Assembly (NCBI GenBank): GCA_937995555.1
Contig: CALKJX010000127.1
Span: 1-18,278, forward strand
Length of the DNA stretch: 18,278 nucleotides
Direction: 5' to 3'
Source: an uncultured Elioraea sp.
GTDB lineage: Bacteria > Pseudomonadota > Alphaproteobacteria > Acetobacterales > Acetobacteraceae
Part shown: positions 1 through 6,444 of the stretch, one piece after another
Position numbering within the stretch: the stretch's first letter is position 1
Layout of the letters: every line of letters begins with the position of its first letter
Position numbers and translations under genes: made by a program
Notes under the pieces: generated by a model
What the model saw: the letters and a program-made list of their open reading frames with translations, nothing else
The model's database searches: none
What the model was told of the DNA's origin: nothing

Positions 1-101
1 CGATAGGGCGTGGCGCTGGCGAATCTCGGCTGGATGCTCTCCGGCCTCTTGGCGCAGGCCGCGACCATCGCCACCGCGAGCAGTGTGTGCATGACCTTCA
101 T
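1..101 (-). CDS. Small lipoprotein, N-terminal part only
   Basis: The first 33 codons of a gene that runs off the left edge. The product starts MKVMHTLLAVAMVAAC and continues AKRPESIQPRF. This is a short charged start, a hydrophobic stretch and a lipobox-like VAAC with Cys16 as the expected lipidated residue, so it should be anchored in the membrane facing the periplasm. ATG at 101 is preferred over ATG at 92 because a purine-rich AAAGGGGA ribosome site lies about 7 bases upstream of it. The start resembles small alphaproteobacterial lipoproteins with a CAKxPESI-type beginning, but this is from memory and gives no function. It follows tRNA-Arg on the same strand, 245 bases away. Confidence 0.72.
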   Translation of the reverse strand, partial: MKVMHTLLAVAMVAACAKRPESIQPRFASATPY

Positions 102-346
102 GGAGGATTCCCCTTTGACGTGGCGTCCCGCATCCGCCACCGCCCGGCGAGCCATCGGAGCGAAGGTCGCGCGGTCGGGGGCGAGGGGCGGAGAGCCCCT
201 GCCTAATCCTCCGTTGCGTCAGTCTTGGACGCAGGTTTTCGCCGGCATCCCCGGGTGTGCCGGCGTACCGTCTGCCGCAGCGTTACGTCACCCCGTCCGA
301 TCCGGCAGTGCCGGACCGTTTCTTGGGGTCACCGCGCGCAGGAGAT
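102..346. other. Intergenic region with several hairpins
   Basis: The longest gene-free stretch in the window, between tRNA-Arg and the lipoprotein start. Inverted repeats seen: AGGGGC/GCCCCT at 184-200; TGCGTC/GACGCA at 215-233, followed on the plus strand by GGTTTT; GCCGGCA/TGCCGGC at 241-264; and TCCGGCA/TGCCGGA at 301-315. None has a clear run of T on the minus strand, so no classic terminator for the tRNA can be named. The stretch may hold the lipoprotein promoter and leader. An open reading frame on the plus strand crosses it into the tRNA and is not credible. Confidence 0.5.
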
Positions 347-423
347 TGGCGCGCCCTGAGGGATTCGAACCCCCGACCCGCAGCTTAGAAGGCTGCCGCT
401 CTATCCAGCTGAGCTAAGGGCGC
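347..423 (-). tRNA. tRNA-Arg (anticodon TCT)
   Basis: Read on the minus strand, GCGCCCT at the 5' end pairs with AGGGCGC at the 3' end. The D-arm (TAGCTCAGCTGGATAGAGC) and T-loop (GGTTCGAATCC) are standard. The anticodon loop CTTCTAA gives anticodon TCT, which reads AGA. The discriminator base is G and CCA is encoded at 349-347. It lies 20 bases after the stop codon of the NDUFS4-like gene on the same strand, so it may be released from a shared transcript. Confidence 0.95.
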
Positions 424-443
424 CCCGAAACTCAAGCCGTGTC

Positions 444-752
444 TCAATGCGTCCAGTTCTCGGGCCGTCCGAAGGCGAAGTTGTCGGCGTATGCCTTCGG
501 GCGGATCACCCGTTCGGCCGGCTCCTCCACCTCGTACGCAATGCCGTGCTTCTCGGCATAGGCGATCGCCGCCTCCTTCGTGGGAAACCGCAGCCGCACC
601 TGGGACGACAGCGTGTCGCCCGAGCCGATCCAGCCCATCAGCGGATCGGCCACGCGCCGTTCGGCCGGCTCGTACTCCAGCACCCACTCGCGTGTCTTCG
701 CCCAGCCCGACTGCATCGCCGTCTTCGGTGGCTTGTGGATTCGCGCCCGCAT
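444..752 (-). CDS. NDUFS4-like complex I accessory subunit (ETC complex I subunit family)
   Basis: A 102-residue protein matching the NDUFS4 / 18 kDa (AQDQ) subunit family of NADH:ubiquinone oxidoreductase. In mitochondria and alphaproteobacteria this small soluble subunit packs on the matrix or cytoplasmic arm near the NADH module. Family features seen: PLMGWIGSGD at 37-46, the QVRLRFPTKEAAIAYAEK block at 51-68, YADNF at 88-92 and the C-terminal WTH ending. Length is normal for the bacterial form, and there is no targeting sequence or membrane segment. ATG at 752 is preceded by GAGGGA and GGTGGAG purine stretches. The gene is squeezed between tRNA-Pro (18 bases upstream) and tRNA-Arg (20 bases downstream), all on one strand. 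The nuo operon itself is not in the window. Confidence 0.92.
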   Translation of the reverse strand: MRARIHKPPKTAMQSGWAKTREWVLEYEPAERRVADPLMGWIGSGDTLSSQVRLRFPTKEAAIAYAEKHGIAYEVEEPAERVIRPKAYADNFAFGRPENWTH

Positions 753-770
753 CGTCCCTCGTGCTCCACC

Positions 771-847
771 TGGTCGGGGCGGCCGGATTCGAACCGACGA
801 CCTTCTGCGCCCAAGGCAGACGCGCTACCAGGCTGCGCTACGCCCCG
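771..847 (-). tRNA. tRNA-Pro (anticodon TGG)
   Basis: On the minus strand CGGGGCG pairs with CGCCCCG. The anticodon stem TCTGC/GCAGA encloses CTTGGGC, giving anticodon TGG (reads CCA and, by wobble, other CCN codons). The T-arm GTCGGTTCGAATCCGGC is standard. The discriminator is A, followed by encoded CCA at 773-771. A promoter-like sequence lies directly upstream at 860-888. The NDUFS4-like start codon is 18 bases downstream. Confidence 0.95.
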
Positions 848-859
848 CCAGTGGCGCGG

Positions 860-888
860 ACCCTAGTGATGCGCCCGCGCCGCGGCAA
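860..888 (-). promoter_or_regulatory. Predicted sigma-70-type promoter for tRNA-Pro / NDUFS4-like unit
   Basis: On the minus strand TTGCCG (888-883), a 17-base spacer and TAGGGT (865-860) place a start site a few bases before the tRNA at 847. The same TTGCCG box occurs upstream of tatA, and the same TAGGGT box in the mer promoter, which supports it as a local consensus. Predicted by eye only. Confidence 0.5.
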
Positions 889-907
889 GCGGCGTCACAG
901 CGGCCGC

Positions 908-1750
908 TCACACCCGCCCCGTCAGCGCCATGCGCGCGACCGCCCATTGCGCGCCGAGCCGCGGCCCGGCCACGCGCGCATCGCCCGGATCGAACCCCGC
1001 CCCGCGCAGCCGGCGCAGCGTGCGCACCCCCAGCGCGGCCGGCAGCAGCGCCGGCCGCGCCGCGCGCGGCACCTCCGGCAGCAGACCGCGCAACGTCGCG
1101 GCATGGCTCTCGGCCAGCTCCACCAGCACGCGCGCAACGCGCCGCACGCCCTCCCCGGAAGGCGCGCGCGCAAGGTCGGCCAGGCGCACGCCCTCCGCCC
1201 GCAGCAGCGCGCGCGGCAGCAGGGTGCGCCCGCGCGCCGCCAGCACCGGGGAAGCGCGCAGGATGCCGGCAAGCCCGTACACCACTCCCGCATGCCGCGC
1301 CGCCCCGAGCGCGGCCGGCGTCTCCACGCCCAGCACCGCGAGCCAGAGCCGCATCAGCCCGCCCGCGCTCGCCGCGGCGTAGCTCTCCAGCGCGGCCGGA
1401 TCGGGAATCCCCTCCTCCGCCAACTCCGCCTCGCGCGCGGTGATCACGGCGTCAAGCAGCGCCGGATCGAGCCCGTGCACCGCGACCAGCCGGCCGAGCG
1501 GCTCGGCCACCTCGTGGCGGCGGAAGCGCCCGTGCGACGCCTCCTCCACCACCTCGCGCCACCACTGCAGCCGGATCAGCCCCAGCGCCGGCTCGGTCAC
1601 CGCGTCGCGCACGCCGGCCAGCGCCACGTTGAACGCGCCGAGCGTGAACAGCGCCTCGCGCGCGTCCTCGGGCGCGAACAGCGCGCACAGGAACCGGTCG
1701 GGGTCGTCGCGGCGCAGGATCGCGCCGCAGGGCGAGAGCGGGGGCGACAT
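908..1750 (-). CDS. Squalene/phytoene-synthase-fold protein, NDUFAF6-like
   Basis: A 280-residue all-alpha protein of the squalene/phytoene synthase superfamily. The N-terminal part has the family pattern DPDRFLCALFAP at 16-27 and LGLIRLQWWREVV at 56-68. The catalytic features of true prenyl synthases are absent: the two Asp-rich metal-binding motifs (DxxxD-type) are not present, and the second region reads GLAGILRASPVL around 159-170. This fits the non-enzymatic branch that includes the mitochondrial complex I assembly factor NDUFAF6. A role in complex I assembly is inferred from that family and from the neighbouring NDUFS4-like and NDUFAF3-like genes. It starts at ATG 1750 behind an AGGGG ribosome site and ends 60 bases before tRNA-Pro. 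A genuine carotenoid or hopanoid synthase cannot be fully excluded but looks unlikely. Confidence 0.82.
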   Translation of the reverse strand: MSPPLSPCGAILRRDDPDRFLCALFAPEDAREALFTLGAFNVALAGVRDAVTEPALGLIRLQWWREVVEEASHGRFRRHEVAEPLGRLVAVHGLDPALLDAVITAREAELAEEGIPDPAALESYAAASAGGLMRLWLAVLGVETPAALGAARHAGVVYGLAGILRASPVLAARGRTLLPRALLRAEGVRLADLARAPSGEGVRRVARVLVELAESHAATLRGLLPEVPRAARPALLPAALGVRTLRRLRGAGFDPGDARVAGPRLGAQWAVARMALTGRV

Positions 1751-1779
1751 CGCCCCTGAGGTGGCACGGCAGGGCCCGG

Positions 1780-1808
1780 TTGACGATCCCCCGCAACGGG
1801 ACTTACCT
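1780..1808 (+). promoter_or_regulatory. Possible sod promoter
   Basis: A good -35 box TTGACG (1780-1785) is followed after 17 bases by TTACCT (1803-1808), a weak -10. This would start transcription about 30 bases before the superoxide dismutase ATG. The weak -10 keeps confidence low. Confidence 0.33.
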
Positions 1809-1847
1809 GCCGCCTGCCTTCACCCCCATTCCGCGGAGACAGACGCC

Positions 1848-2459
1848 ATGGCCTTCACCCTGCCGTCGCTGCCCTATGCGCACGACGCCCTCGCCGCCTC
1901 GGGCATGTGCCAGGAGACGCTCGAGCTGCACCACGGCAAGCACCACCAGGCCTATGTCACGACGCTGAACGGCTTCGTCGAGAAGGACCCCGCCCTGCAG
2001 GGCAAGTCGCTCGAGGAGATCGTGACGCTCTCCTACGGCAAGGCCGAGATGGCGGGCGTGTTCAACAACGCCGGGCAGCACTGGAACCACACCCTGTTCT
2101 GGCCCTGCATGAAGCCGAACGGCGGCGGCAAGCTGCCCGGCAAGCTGGAGGCGAAGATCGTCGCCGATTTCGGCTCGGTCGAGGCGTTCAAGGACGCCTT
2201 CAAGCAGGCCGGTGCGACCCAGTTCGGCTCGGGCTGGGCCTGGCTCGTGGTCGGCAAGGACGGCAAGCTCGCAACCACCAAGACGCCGAACGGCTCCAAC
2301 CCGCTGGCCGAGGGCACGGGCACGGCGATCCTCGGCTGCGACGTGTGGGAGCACAGCTACTACCTCGACTTCCGCAACCGCCGGCCCGACTACCTGACCA
2401 ACTTCCTCGAGAAGCTGGTGAACTGGGAATACGTCGAGAGCCTGCTGGCGAAGGCCTGA
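1848..2459 (+). CDS. sodB: Superoxide dismutase, iron type (Fe/Mn family)
   Basis: A 203-residue enzyme converting superoxide to hydrogen peroxide and oxygen, expected in the cytoplasm because no signal peptide is present. The four metal ligands are all visible: His28 in LELHHGKHH, His81 in QHWNHTLFW, and Asp165 and His169 in DVWEHSYYLDF. The outer-sphere glutamine is at position 77 (NNAGQHW), the placement used by iron enzymes rather than manganese ones; some alphaproteobacterial members accept either metal. The true start is ATG 1848, behind GGAG at 1835-1838; the open frame extends much further upstream but the homology does not. It is divergent from the NDUFAF6-like gene and 52 bases before the copper-linked gene run. 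After the stop there is GC-rich dyad sequence (2460-2493) without a T run. Confidence 0.96.
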   Translation: MAFTLPSLPYAHDALAASGMCQETLELHHGKHHQAYVTTLNGFVEKDPALQGKSLEEIVTLSYGKAEMAGVFNNAGQHWNHTLFWPCMKPNGGGKLPGKLEAKIVADFGSVEAFKDAFKQAGATQFGSGWAWLVVGKDGKLATTKTPNGSNPLAEGTGTAILGCDVWEHSYYLDFRNRRPDYLTNFLEKLVNWEYVESLLAKA

Positions 2460-2473
2460 GCGGGCAGGCGGGC

Positions 2474-2502
2474 TGGACAGTCCCACCGCCCGCGCTCATA
2501 TC
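2474..2502 (+). promoter_or_regulatory. Possible promoter for the copper-linked gene run
   Basis: TGGACA (2474-2479) and CATATC (2497-2502) with a 17-base spacer lie between sod and the DUF2946 gene. If used, transcription would begin almost at ATG 2512, giving a very short leader or favouring the in-frame ATG at 2539. Found by eye; low confidence. Confidence 0.33.
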
Positions 2503-2511
2503 CGGCACGCC

Positions 2512-2877
2512 ATGGATCTCCGGCGCGGCCTGATCCGAATGCTCGCCGCCGTCATGCTGGTGACGGCGGCGATCATGCCGCTGCGCCACGCCGGCCACGC
2601 GAGCCCCCACCTGACGGCGGAAATCTGCACCGGCGAGGGCATCGTCCTGGTGCAGGTCGATGCCGACGGCGCGCCGGTCGCGCCGGCGACCGCCGCCGAG
2701 CCCTGTCTGCTCTGCCACGCGCTGCCGGCGGTGGCGGTGCCCACGGCCCCGACCGTGCCCAGCCTCGACCGCCTGGTGGTGGTGGTCGACCTCTCGCGCG
2801 GCGATGCCGTCCCGCGCGCGCCGCCCGCGCGCGCCTTCCCCGACCACCCGCCGACCGCCCCGCCCCGCCTCGCCTGA
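2512..2877 (+). CDS. DUF2946-like membrane-anchored periplasmic protein
   Basis: A 121-residue protein with an N-terminal hydrophobic segment (about 8-23) after a basic start, acting as an anchor or signal. A Pro/Ala-rich tail of low complexity follows. It resembles the DUF2946 family, often found beside copper-handling genes. The visible conserved core is Cys39 (EICTGEG) and EPCLLCHA at 63-70, with Cys65, Cys68 and His69, plus His26, His29 and His33 near the membrane exit. These are plausible metal ligands, but no biochemical role is established from sequence. The ribosome site before ATG 2512 is weak; ATG 2539 is an alternative start that would leave a shorter basic region. It is the first gene of the copper-linked run, 51 bases before the beta-propeller gene. 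Confidence 0.75.
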   Translation: MDLRRGLIRMLAAVMLVTAAIMPLRHAGHASPHLTAEICTGEGIVLVQVDADGAPVAPATAAEPCLLCHALPAVAVPTAPTVPSLDRLVVVVDLSRGDAVPRAPPARAFPDHPPTAPPRLA

Positions 2878-2928
2878 CCGGTTCCCGCGCCGTTCCGGCG
2901 GCGCATCCCGTCACAGCGAGGCACACCC

Positions 2929-4329
2929 ATGACCCGTTCCCTGTCGCGCGCGGCGCTGGCCGCCGCGCTGGTCGCCGGCGCCGCCCAGGCCGCGCCGCCG
3001 GCCGACACCATCCTGTTCGTCTCCGCCCGCGATCACCTGGTCGCCTACGACACCGCCACCGGCGCCGAGAAGGCCCGCTTCGCCACTCCCGGCCTGTCGT
3101 CGGACATGCTGGTGACGCCCGAGGGGCTGCTGCTGCTGAACCACCGCGACGCCAACCGGGTCGTGATGGTGGATGCGCGATCGCTGCGCGAGGTCGGCCG
3201 CATCGTCTCCTCGGGCATCGGCGGCACCCGGCCGGTGCACATGTACCTCGCCCCGGCCCGGCCGGACGGCCGCCGGCTCGTGCTGGTCGCCAATGACGGC
3301 AACCCGCAGCGGCCCTCGCGCGACGACAACTCGGCCCTGATCATCGACGCGACCGACCCGGCCGCGCCGAAGGTCGCGGGCGAGGTGCGGCTCGGCATCG
3401 GCCACCACAAGCTCGCCTTCTCGCGCGACGGCATGCGCTTCTCCGCCTCCAACATCGGCGACTGCGACGAGGTGGTGGGCGTCTACGACATCGCCGATCC
3501 GGCCAGGGCCACGCGGCTGTTCGCGGTCACCGGCGCCGATCTCGGCCTGGACGGCCGCGACGGCCGCCCCGCCTGCGATCCGACCGGGCGGCAGGGTCGC
3601 CGCGTCGGCCCGCACGGCACCGCGACCTTCGGCGCGAGCGGGCTGCACGCGCACAACGCCAACGGCACCGGCCAGTTCATCCTGGTCGAGGCCGAGGCGA
3701 CGCCGCCGCTTCTGGCTGCGGTGCTGCAAAGCCGCGGCGGGTCGGGTGGCGCCTCGATCGCTGCGCATCCGGCCGGACGCTACGCCTACGGCCCGCAGAA
3801 CACGCCGCGCACGGGCGGGGCGGGCGCGCAGGCCGGCAGCGCCTGCCAGATCGGCCAGCTCGCCGTGCTCGACGGGACCGACCGGCGCCTCGCCGCCGAG
3901 GTGCCGATCCTCTACGACGCCGGCTGCGCGGCCCTGCCGGAGGGCGCCGCCGGCGCCCGCCCGGCCTACGCCTTCGTCACCCCCGACGGGCGCACCCTGG
4001 CGGTCACGGTCGGCACGCTGAACGCCGCCCAGCCGGGGCGCGCCGAACGGCTGGTTCTGTTCGACCTCGCCGACCCGGCCGCGCCGCGCCAGGTGGCCTC
4101 CGTGCCGGTCGGGGCATCCGCCGGGCACCGCGACGCGGCGATGACCGCCGACGGGCGGTTCCTGTTCGTACCCGGCAACGCCGACGCGTCGGTGACGATC
4201 GTCGATCTGGCAAGCCGCACGGCGGTCCGCCGCCTCGCTGTCGTCGCAGAGCCGAACCGGGTGGCGGCGTGGAGCCCCTCGGCGGGGCCGACCAAGGCGC
4301 CCGGCACGATCACGCTTGCCGCCCGCTGA
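2929..4329 (+). CDS. Secreted YVTN/WD40-like beta-propeller protein, function unknown
   Basis: A 466-residue protein with a signal peptide (cleavage predicted after AQA at 19-21). Repeated blades of the YVTN/cytochrome-d1-like type follow, e.g. HLVAYDTATGAEKARF (36-51), VVMVDARSLREVGRI (78-92), LALFD-like LVLFDLADPAAPRQVASV (375-392) and VTIVDLASRTAVRRLAVV (422-439). It should fold as a periplasmic beta-propeller. Histidines and cysteines recur in loops: His104, His159-His160, Cys179, Cys216, His229, His240, His242, His280, Cys306, Cys333 and His400. That suggests metal binding or disulfides. Propellers of this class include metallochaperones and cofactor-binding enzymes, so a metal role is plausible beside Sco and PCuAC, but it is inference. 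The ribosome site is GCGAGG before ATG 2929. The next gene starts 16 bases after the stop. Confidence 0.85.
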   Translation: MTRSLSRAALAAALVAGAAQAAPPADTILFVSARDHLVAYDTATGAEKARFATPGLSSDMLVTPEGLLLLNHRDANRVVMVDARSLREVGRIVSSGIGGTRPVHMYLAPARPDGRRLVLVANDGNPQRPSRDDNSALIIDATDPAAPKVAGEVRLGIGHHKLAFSRDGMRFSASNIGDCDEVVGVYDIADPARATRLFAVTGADLGLDGRDGRPACDPTGRQGRRVGPHGTATFGASGLHAHNANGTGQFILVEAEATPPLLAAVLQSRGGSGGASIAAHPAGRYAYGPQNTPRTGGAGAQAGSACQIGQLAVLDGTDRRLAAEVPILYDAGCAALPEGAAGARPAYAFVTPDGRTLAVTVGTLNAAQPGRAERLVLFDLADPAAPRQVASVPVGASAGHRDAAMTADGRFLFVPGNADASVTIVDLASRTAVRRLAVVAEPNRVAAWSPSAGPTKAPGTITLAAR

Positions 4330-4345
4330 GCAGGGAGAGGACACG

Positions 4346-4687
4346 ATGATCCTGCGCCGATGGCTGCTCGGCGCGGGCCTGGCCGGGGCGCTCGCCGCCC
4401 CGGCCCTCGCCTGCGACGCCGAGGAGATGAACCGCGAGCTCGCCGCCGTCTGCGAGGCGGCGCTCGCCGAGCCCGCCGCGCTGCTGGCCGGGCTGCACGG
4501 CCACGCGACCGGGGCCGAGCGGGCCCTGATCGACCGCGCGCTCGCCGCCGCCAGCCACGCCTGCGCCGCGGGCGACCCGGGGGAGGGCGCGGCCGAGGCG
4601 GCCCGCCTCGCCCGCCTCGCCGGGCGGATCGAGGCGCGGGCCGGGCTCGCGCCGCCGATCTGGCCCGAGCGGCAGGCCGCGCGATGA
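4346..4687 (+). CDS. Small secreted cysteine-containing protein, unknown
   Basis: A 113-residue protein not recognised. It has a clear signal peptide (MILRRWLLG start, cleavage after ALA at 20-22), so the mature form would begin at Cys23. The sequence before it (PALAC) is not a good lipobox, so lipidation is uncertain. The mature part is Ala-rich and predicted helical, with cysteines 23, 36 and 73 and an HGH at 51-53. Start ATG 4346 is chosen over an upstream in-frame ATG at 4316 because GGGAGAGG sits just before it and the signal peptide begins there. Its stop overlaps the next start (ATGA at 4684-4687), implying translational coupling and a joint role with the membrane protein that follows. 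Confidence 0.75.
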   Translation: MILRRWLLGAGLAGALAAPALACDAEEMNRELAAVCEAALAEPAALLAGLHGHATGAERALIDRALAAASHACAAGDPGEGAAEAARLARLAGRIEARAGLAPPIWPERQAAR

Positions 4688-5283
4688 CGCGGCTCGTGCG
4701 CGCGATCCCCTTTGCGGTCGCGGGGTTCATGCTGACCCCGCTGCTGCTCTGGGCGGTGCTGTGGAGCGCGGGCGGGCTGCGCGGCATCAAGTCGGGCTTC
4801 GACGGACCCGAGGCGGTGGTGCTGATCCTCGCCTCGGTGCCGCTCGCCGGCATCTTCTGGGTGCGCAACCTGCGCGAGATGGGCGACAGTCTGGGCCGCG
4901 CCTCGCGGCTCAGGCTCGCCGCGGTGCTGACCGTCGCGCTGCCGGCGGCGGTGCTGGCGGCCGGCGCGGCGGGGCTGGTCTGGCTCGGCACGCTGGGGCG
5001 CGATGCGCTGTCGATCGGCCTGGTCGGCGCGGGCGTGGCCGCGGTGGCGCTGTTCGCCGCGCTTGCCGCCAGCCGCGCCGGCGAACGGCCCTCGGGCCGG
5101 CCGGTCGAGGGACCGGGCTGGCGCGCCGAGGCGATCCTGCTGTTCCTCGGCAATGTCGCGATGGCGCTCGCCCTGCTCGCCTTCTACTGGACGCCGGCGG
5201 TGCTGTTCTGGGCCGCGGTCGCGCTGGTGCCGGTCGCCTTCGCGGTGATCCTGCTGATCGCCAACCAGCAGGGCACGGCATGA
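4684..5283 (+). CDS. Six-helix integral membrane protein, unknown
   Basis: A 199-residue protein with about six hydrophobic segments, near residues 8-28, 42-60, 77-101, 109-130, 148-168 and 171-192. No enzymatic motif or known family was recognised, and no cysteines are present. A conserved-looking charged loop lies at 60-76 (VRNLREMGDSLGRASRL). The start is fixed by the ATGA overlap with the gene before; the end overlaps Sco in the same way. Position in a tightly coupled run with Sco and PCuAC suggests an inner-membrane part in copper handling or oxidase assembly, for example a transport or docking component. That is inference from context only. Confidence 0.78.
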   Translation: MTRLVRAIPFAVAGFMLTPLLLWAVLWSAGGLRGIKSGFDGPEAVVLILASVPLAGIFWVRNLREMGDSLGRASRLRLAAVLTVALPAAVLAAGAAGLVWLGTLGRDALSIGLVGAGVAAVALFAALAASRAGERPSGRPVEGPGWRAEAILLFLGNVAMALALLAFYWTPAVLFWAAVALVPVAFAVILLIANQQGTA

Positions 5284-5942
5284 CCGCCGGCCGCCGCCTC
5301 CTGCTCGCCGGCGCGACCGTCGCCGTGGTGGCGCCTTCGGCCTGGCTGCTGGCCGACCGCTGGCTCGCCCCGGCGCCCCGGCAGCCCGTGCAGGTCGCGC
5401 TGCCGGCGGGTGTTTCGCTCGGCGGTCCGTTCTCGCTGATCGACGAGACCGGGCGGCGCGTCACCGAGGCGACGTTCCGCGGCCGGTTCATGCTCGTCTA
5501 TTTCGGCTTCGTCTACTGCCCCGATGTCTGCCCGACCGAGCTCGCCAAGATGGCGGCGGCGCTCGACCTGCTGGGCGCGGCGGCGGAGGAGGTGCAGCCG
5601 ATCCTGGTCAGCATCGATCCGGAGCGCGACACGCCCGGGGCGCTGGCGCAGTACACCGACCTGTTCCACCCCCGCCTGCTGGGCCTGACCGGCAGCGAGG
5701 CCGAGATCGCCGCCGCGGCCAGGGCCTACCGCGTCTACCACGCCAAGGTGCGCACCGGGCCGGAGGCGGACGCCTACACCATGGATCATTCCGCCTTCAC
5801 CTATCTGATGGGGCGCGACGGCGCGTTCGTCGCCCTGTTCCACCCCGAGACCACGCCGGAGGCGATGGCGGCGGCGATCCGCCAGGCGATCGCCGCCGCG
5901 CCCCGGCCCACCTCCTCCCAACAGCCAGGAGCTCACACATGA
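5280..5942 (+). CDS. Sco1/SenC family copper chaperone
   Basis: A 220-residue thioredoxin-fold protein of the SCO1/SenC/PrrC family, which binds copper and helps load the CuA site of cytochrome c oxidase. Residues 6-27 are a hydrophobic anchor, leaving the domain in the periplasm. The copper ligands are visible: Cys80 and Cys84 in FVYCPDVCPTEL, and His170 in MDHSAFTYL. The segment ILVSIDPERDTP (108-119) is also typical. Length is normal. Start and end each overlap the neighbour by ATGA, with the six-helix protein before and the PCuAC chaperone after. Sco next to PCuAC is a common pairing in proteobacteria, since PCuAC passes copper or reduces the site alongside Sco. Confidence 0.95.
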   Translation: MTAGRRLLLAGATVAVVAPSAWLLADRWLAPAPRQPVQVALPAGVSLGGPFSLIDETGRRVTEATFRGRFMLVYFGFVYCPDVCPTELAKMAAALDLLGAAAEEVQPILVSIDPERDTPGALAQYTDLFHPRLLGLTGSEAEIAAAARAYRVYHAKVRTGPEADAYTMDHSAFTYLMGRDGAFVALFHPETTPEAMAAAIRQAIAAAPRPTSSQQPGAHT

Positions 5943-6430
5943 AGACCCGTCGTCTCGTCCTCGGCGCCCTGCTCGCCGCCGCCCTGCCGTCCGCGCTGTC
6001 GGCGCACGGCCATGGCGATGCCGTCGAGGTGGTCGAGCCGTGGGCGCGCGCCTCGCTCGCCGGGCGCAACAGCGCCGCCTACATGACGATCGTCAACCAC
6101 AGCGCGGCGCAGGACCGGCTGGTGGCCGCCGCCTCGCCCGTCGCCCGGGTGGTCGAACTGCACACGCACCGGATGGACAACGGCGTGATGCGCATGCGCC
6201 CGGTGGAGGCGATCGAGGTGAATGTCGGCGAGCCGGCGGTGCTGCGGCCGGGCGGACTGCACGTGATGCTGATCGGCCTGACGCGCGACCTGAAGGCCGG
6301 CGAGACCGTGCCGCTGACGCTGCGCTTCGAGAAGGCCGGCGAGCGCACGGTCGAGGTGCCGGTGCTGCCGGCGGGCGCCAGCGGCCCGGGCGGCCATGGT
6401 CCTGGCCATGGCCACGGGCACCGGCACTGA
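5939..6430 (+). CDS. PCuAC periplasmic copper chaperone
   Basis: A 163-residue secreted protein (signal peptide to about residue 22, LSA cleavage) of the PCuAC/DUF461 family, which carries Cu(I) in the periplasm and delivers it to the CuA site of cytochrome oxidase. The family motif H-x10-M-x21-H-x-M is met exactly by His75, Met86, His108 and Met110. A second metal-binding stretch is the His/Gly-rich tail from about 152 (HGPGHGHGHRH); such tails are seen in some PCuAC proteins that also bind Cu(II). An HGHGD near the mature N terminus adds more histidines. Its ATG overlaps the Sco stop (ATGA at 5939-5942). The DsrE-like gene follows after 14 bases. Confidence 0.95.
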   Translation: MKTRRLVLGALLAAALPSALSAHGHGDAVEVVEPWARASLAGRNSAAYMTIVNHSAAQDRLVAAASPVARVVELHTHRMDNGVMRMRPVEAIEVNVGEPAVLRPGGLHVMLIGLTRDLKAGETVPLTLRFEKAGERTVEVPVLPAGASGPGGHGPGHGHGHRH

Positions 6431-6444
6431 GGGGGAGGAGCGTG

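Noticed and set aside
908..1750. Carotenoid or hopanoid biosynthesis gene
   Set aside because: The Asp-rich catalytic motifs are missing and no carotenoid or hopanoid genes are adjacent; the NDUFAF6-like branch fits better.
491..1759. 422-codon plus-strand frame crossing tRNA-Pro
   Set aside because: It runs through a tRNA and opposite two recognised genes; no motif.
2704..2718. CxxCH in the DUF2946-like protein read as a c-type heme site
   Set aside because: No other cytochrome features or distal Met ligand region; the motif falls in the DUF2946-like core beside copper genes, so a metal site is a better guess.
2911..4344. 477-codon open frame opposite the beta-propeller gene
   Set aside because: GC-rich third positions keep antisense frames open. 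The product is Arg/Gly/Ala-rich with no domain, and the plus-strand protein has a signal peptide and propeller blades.
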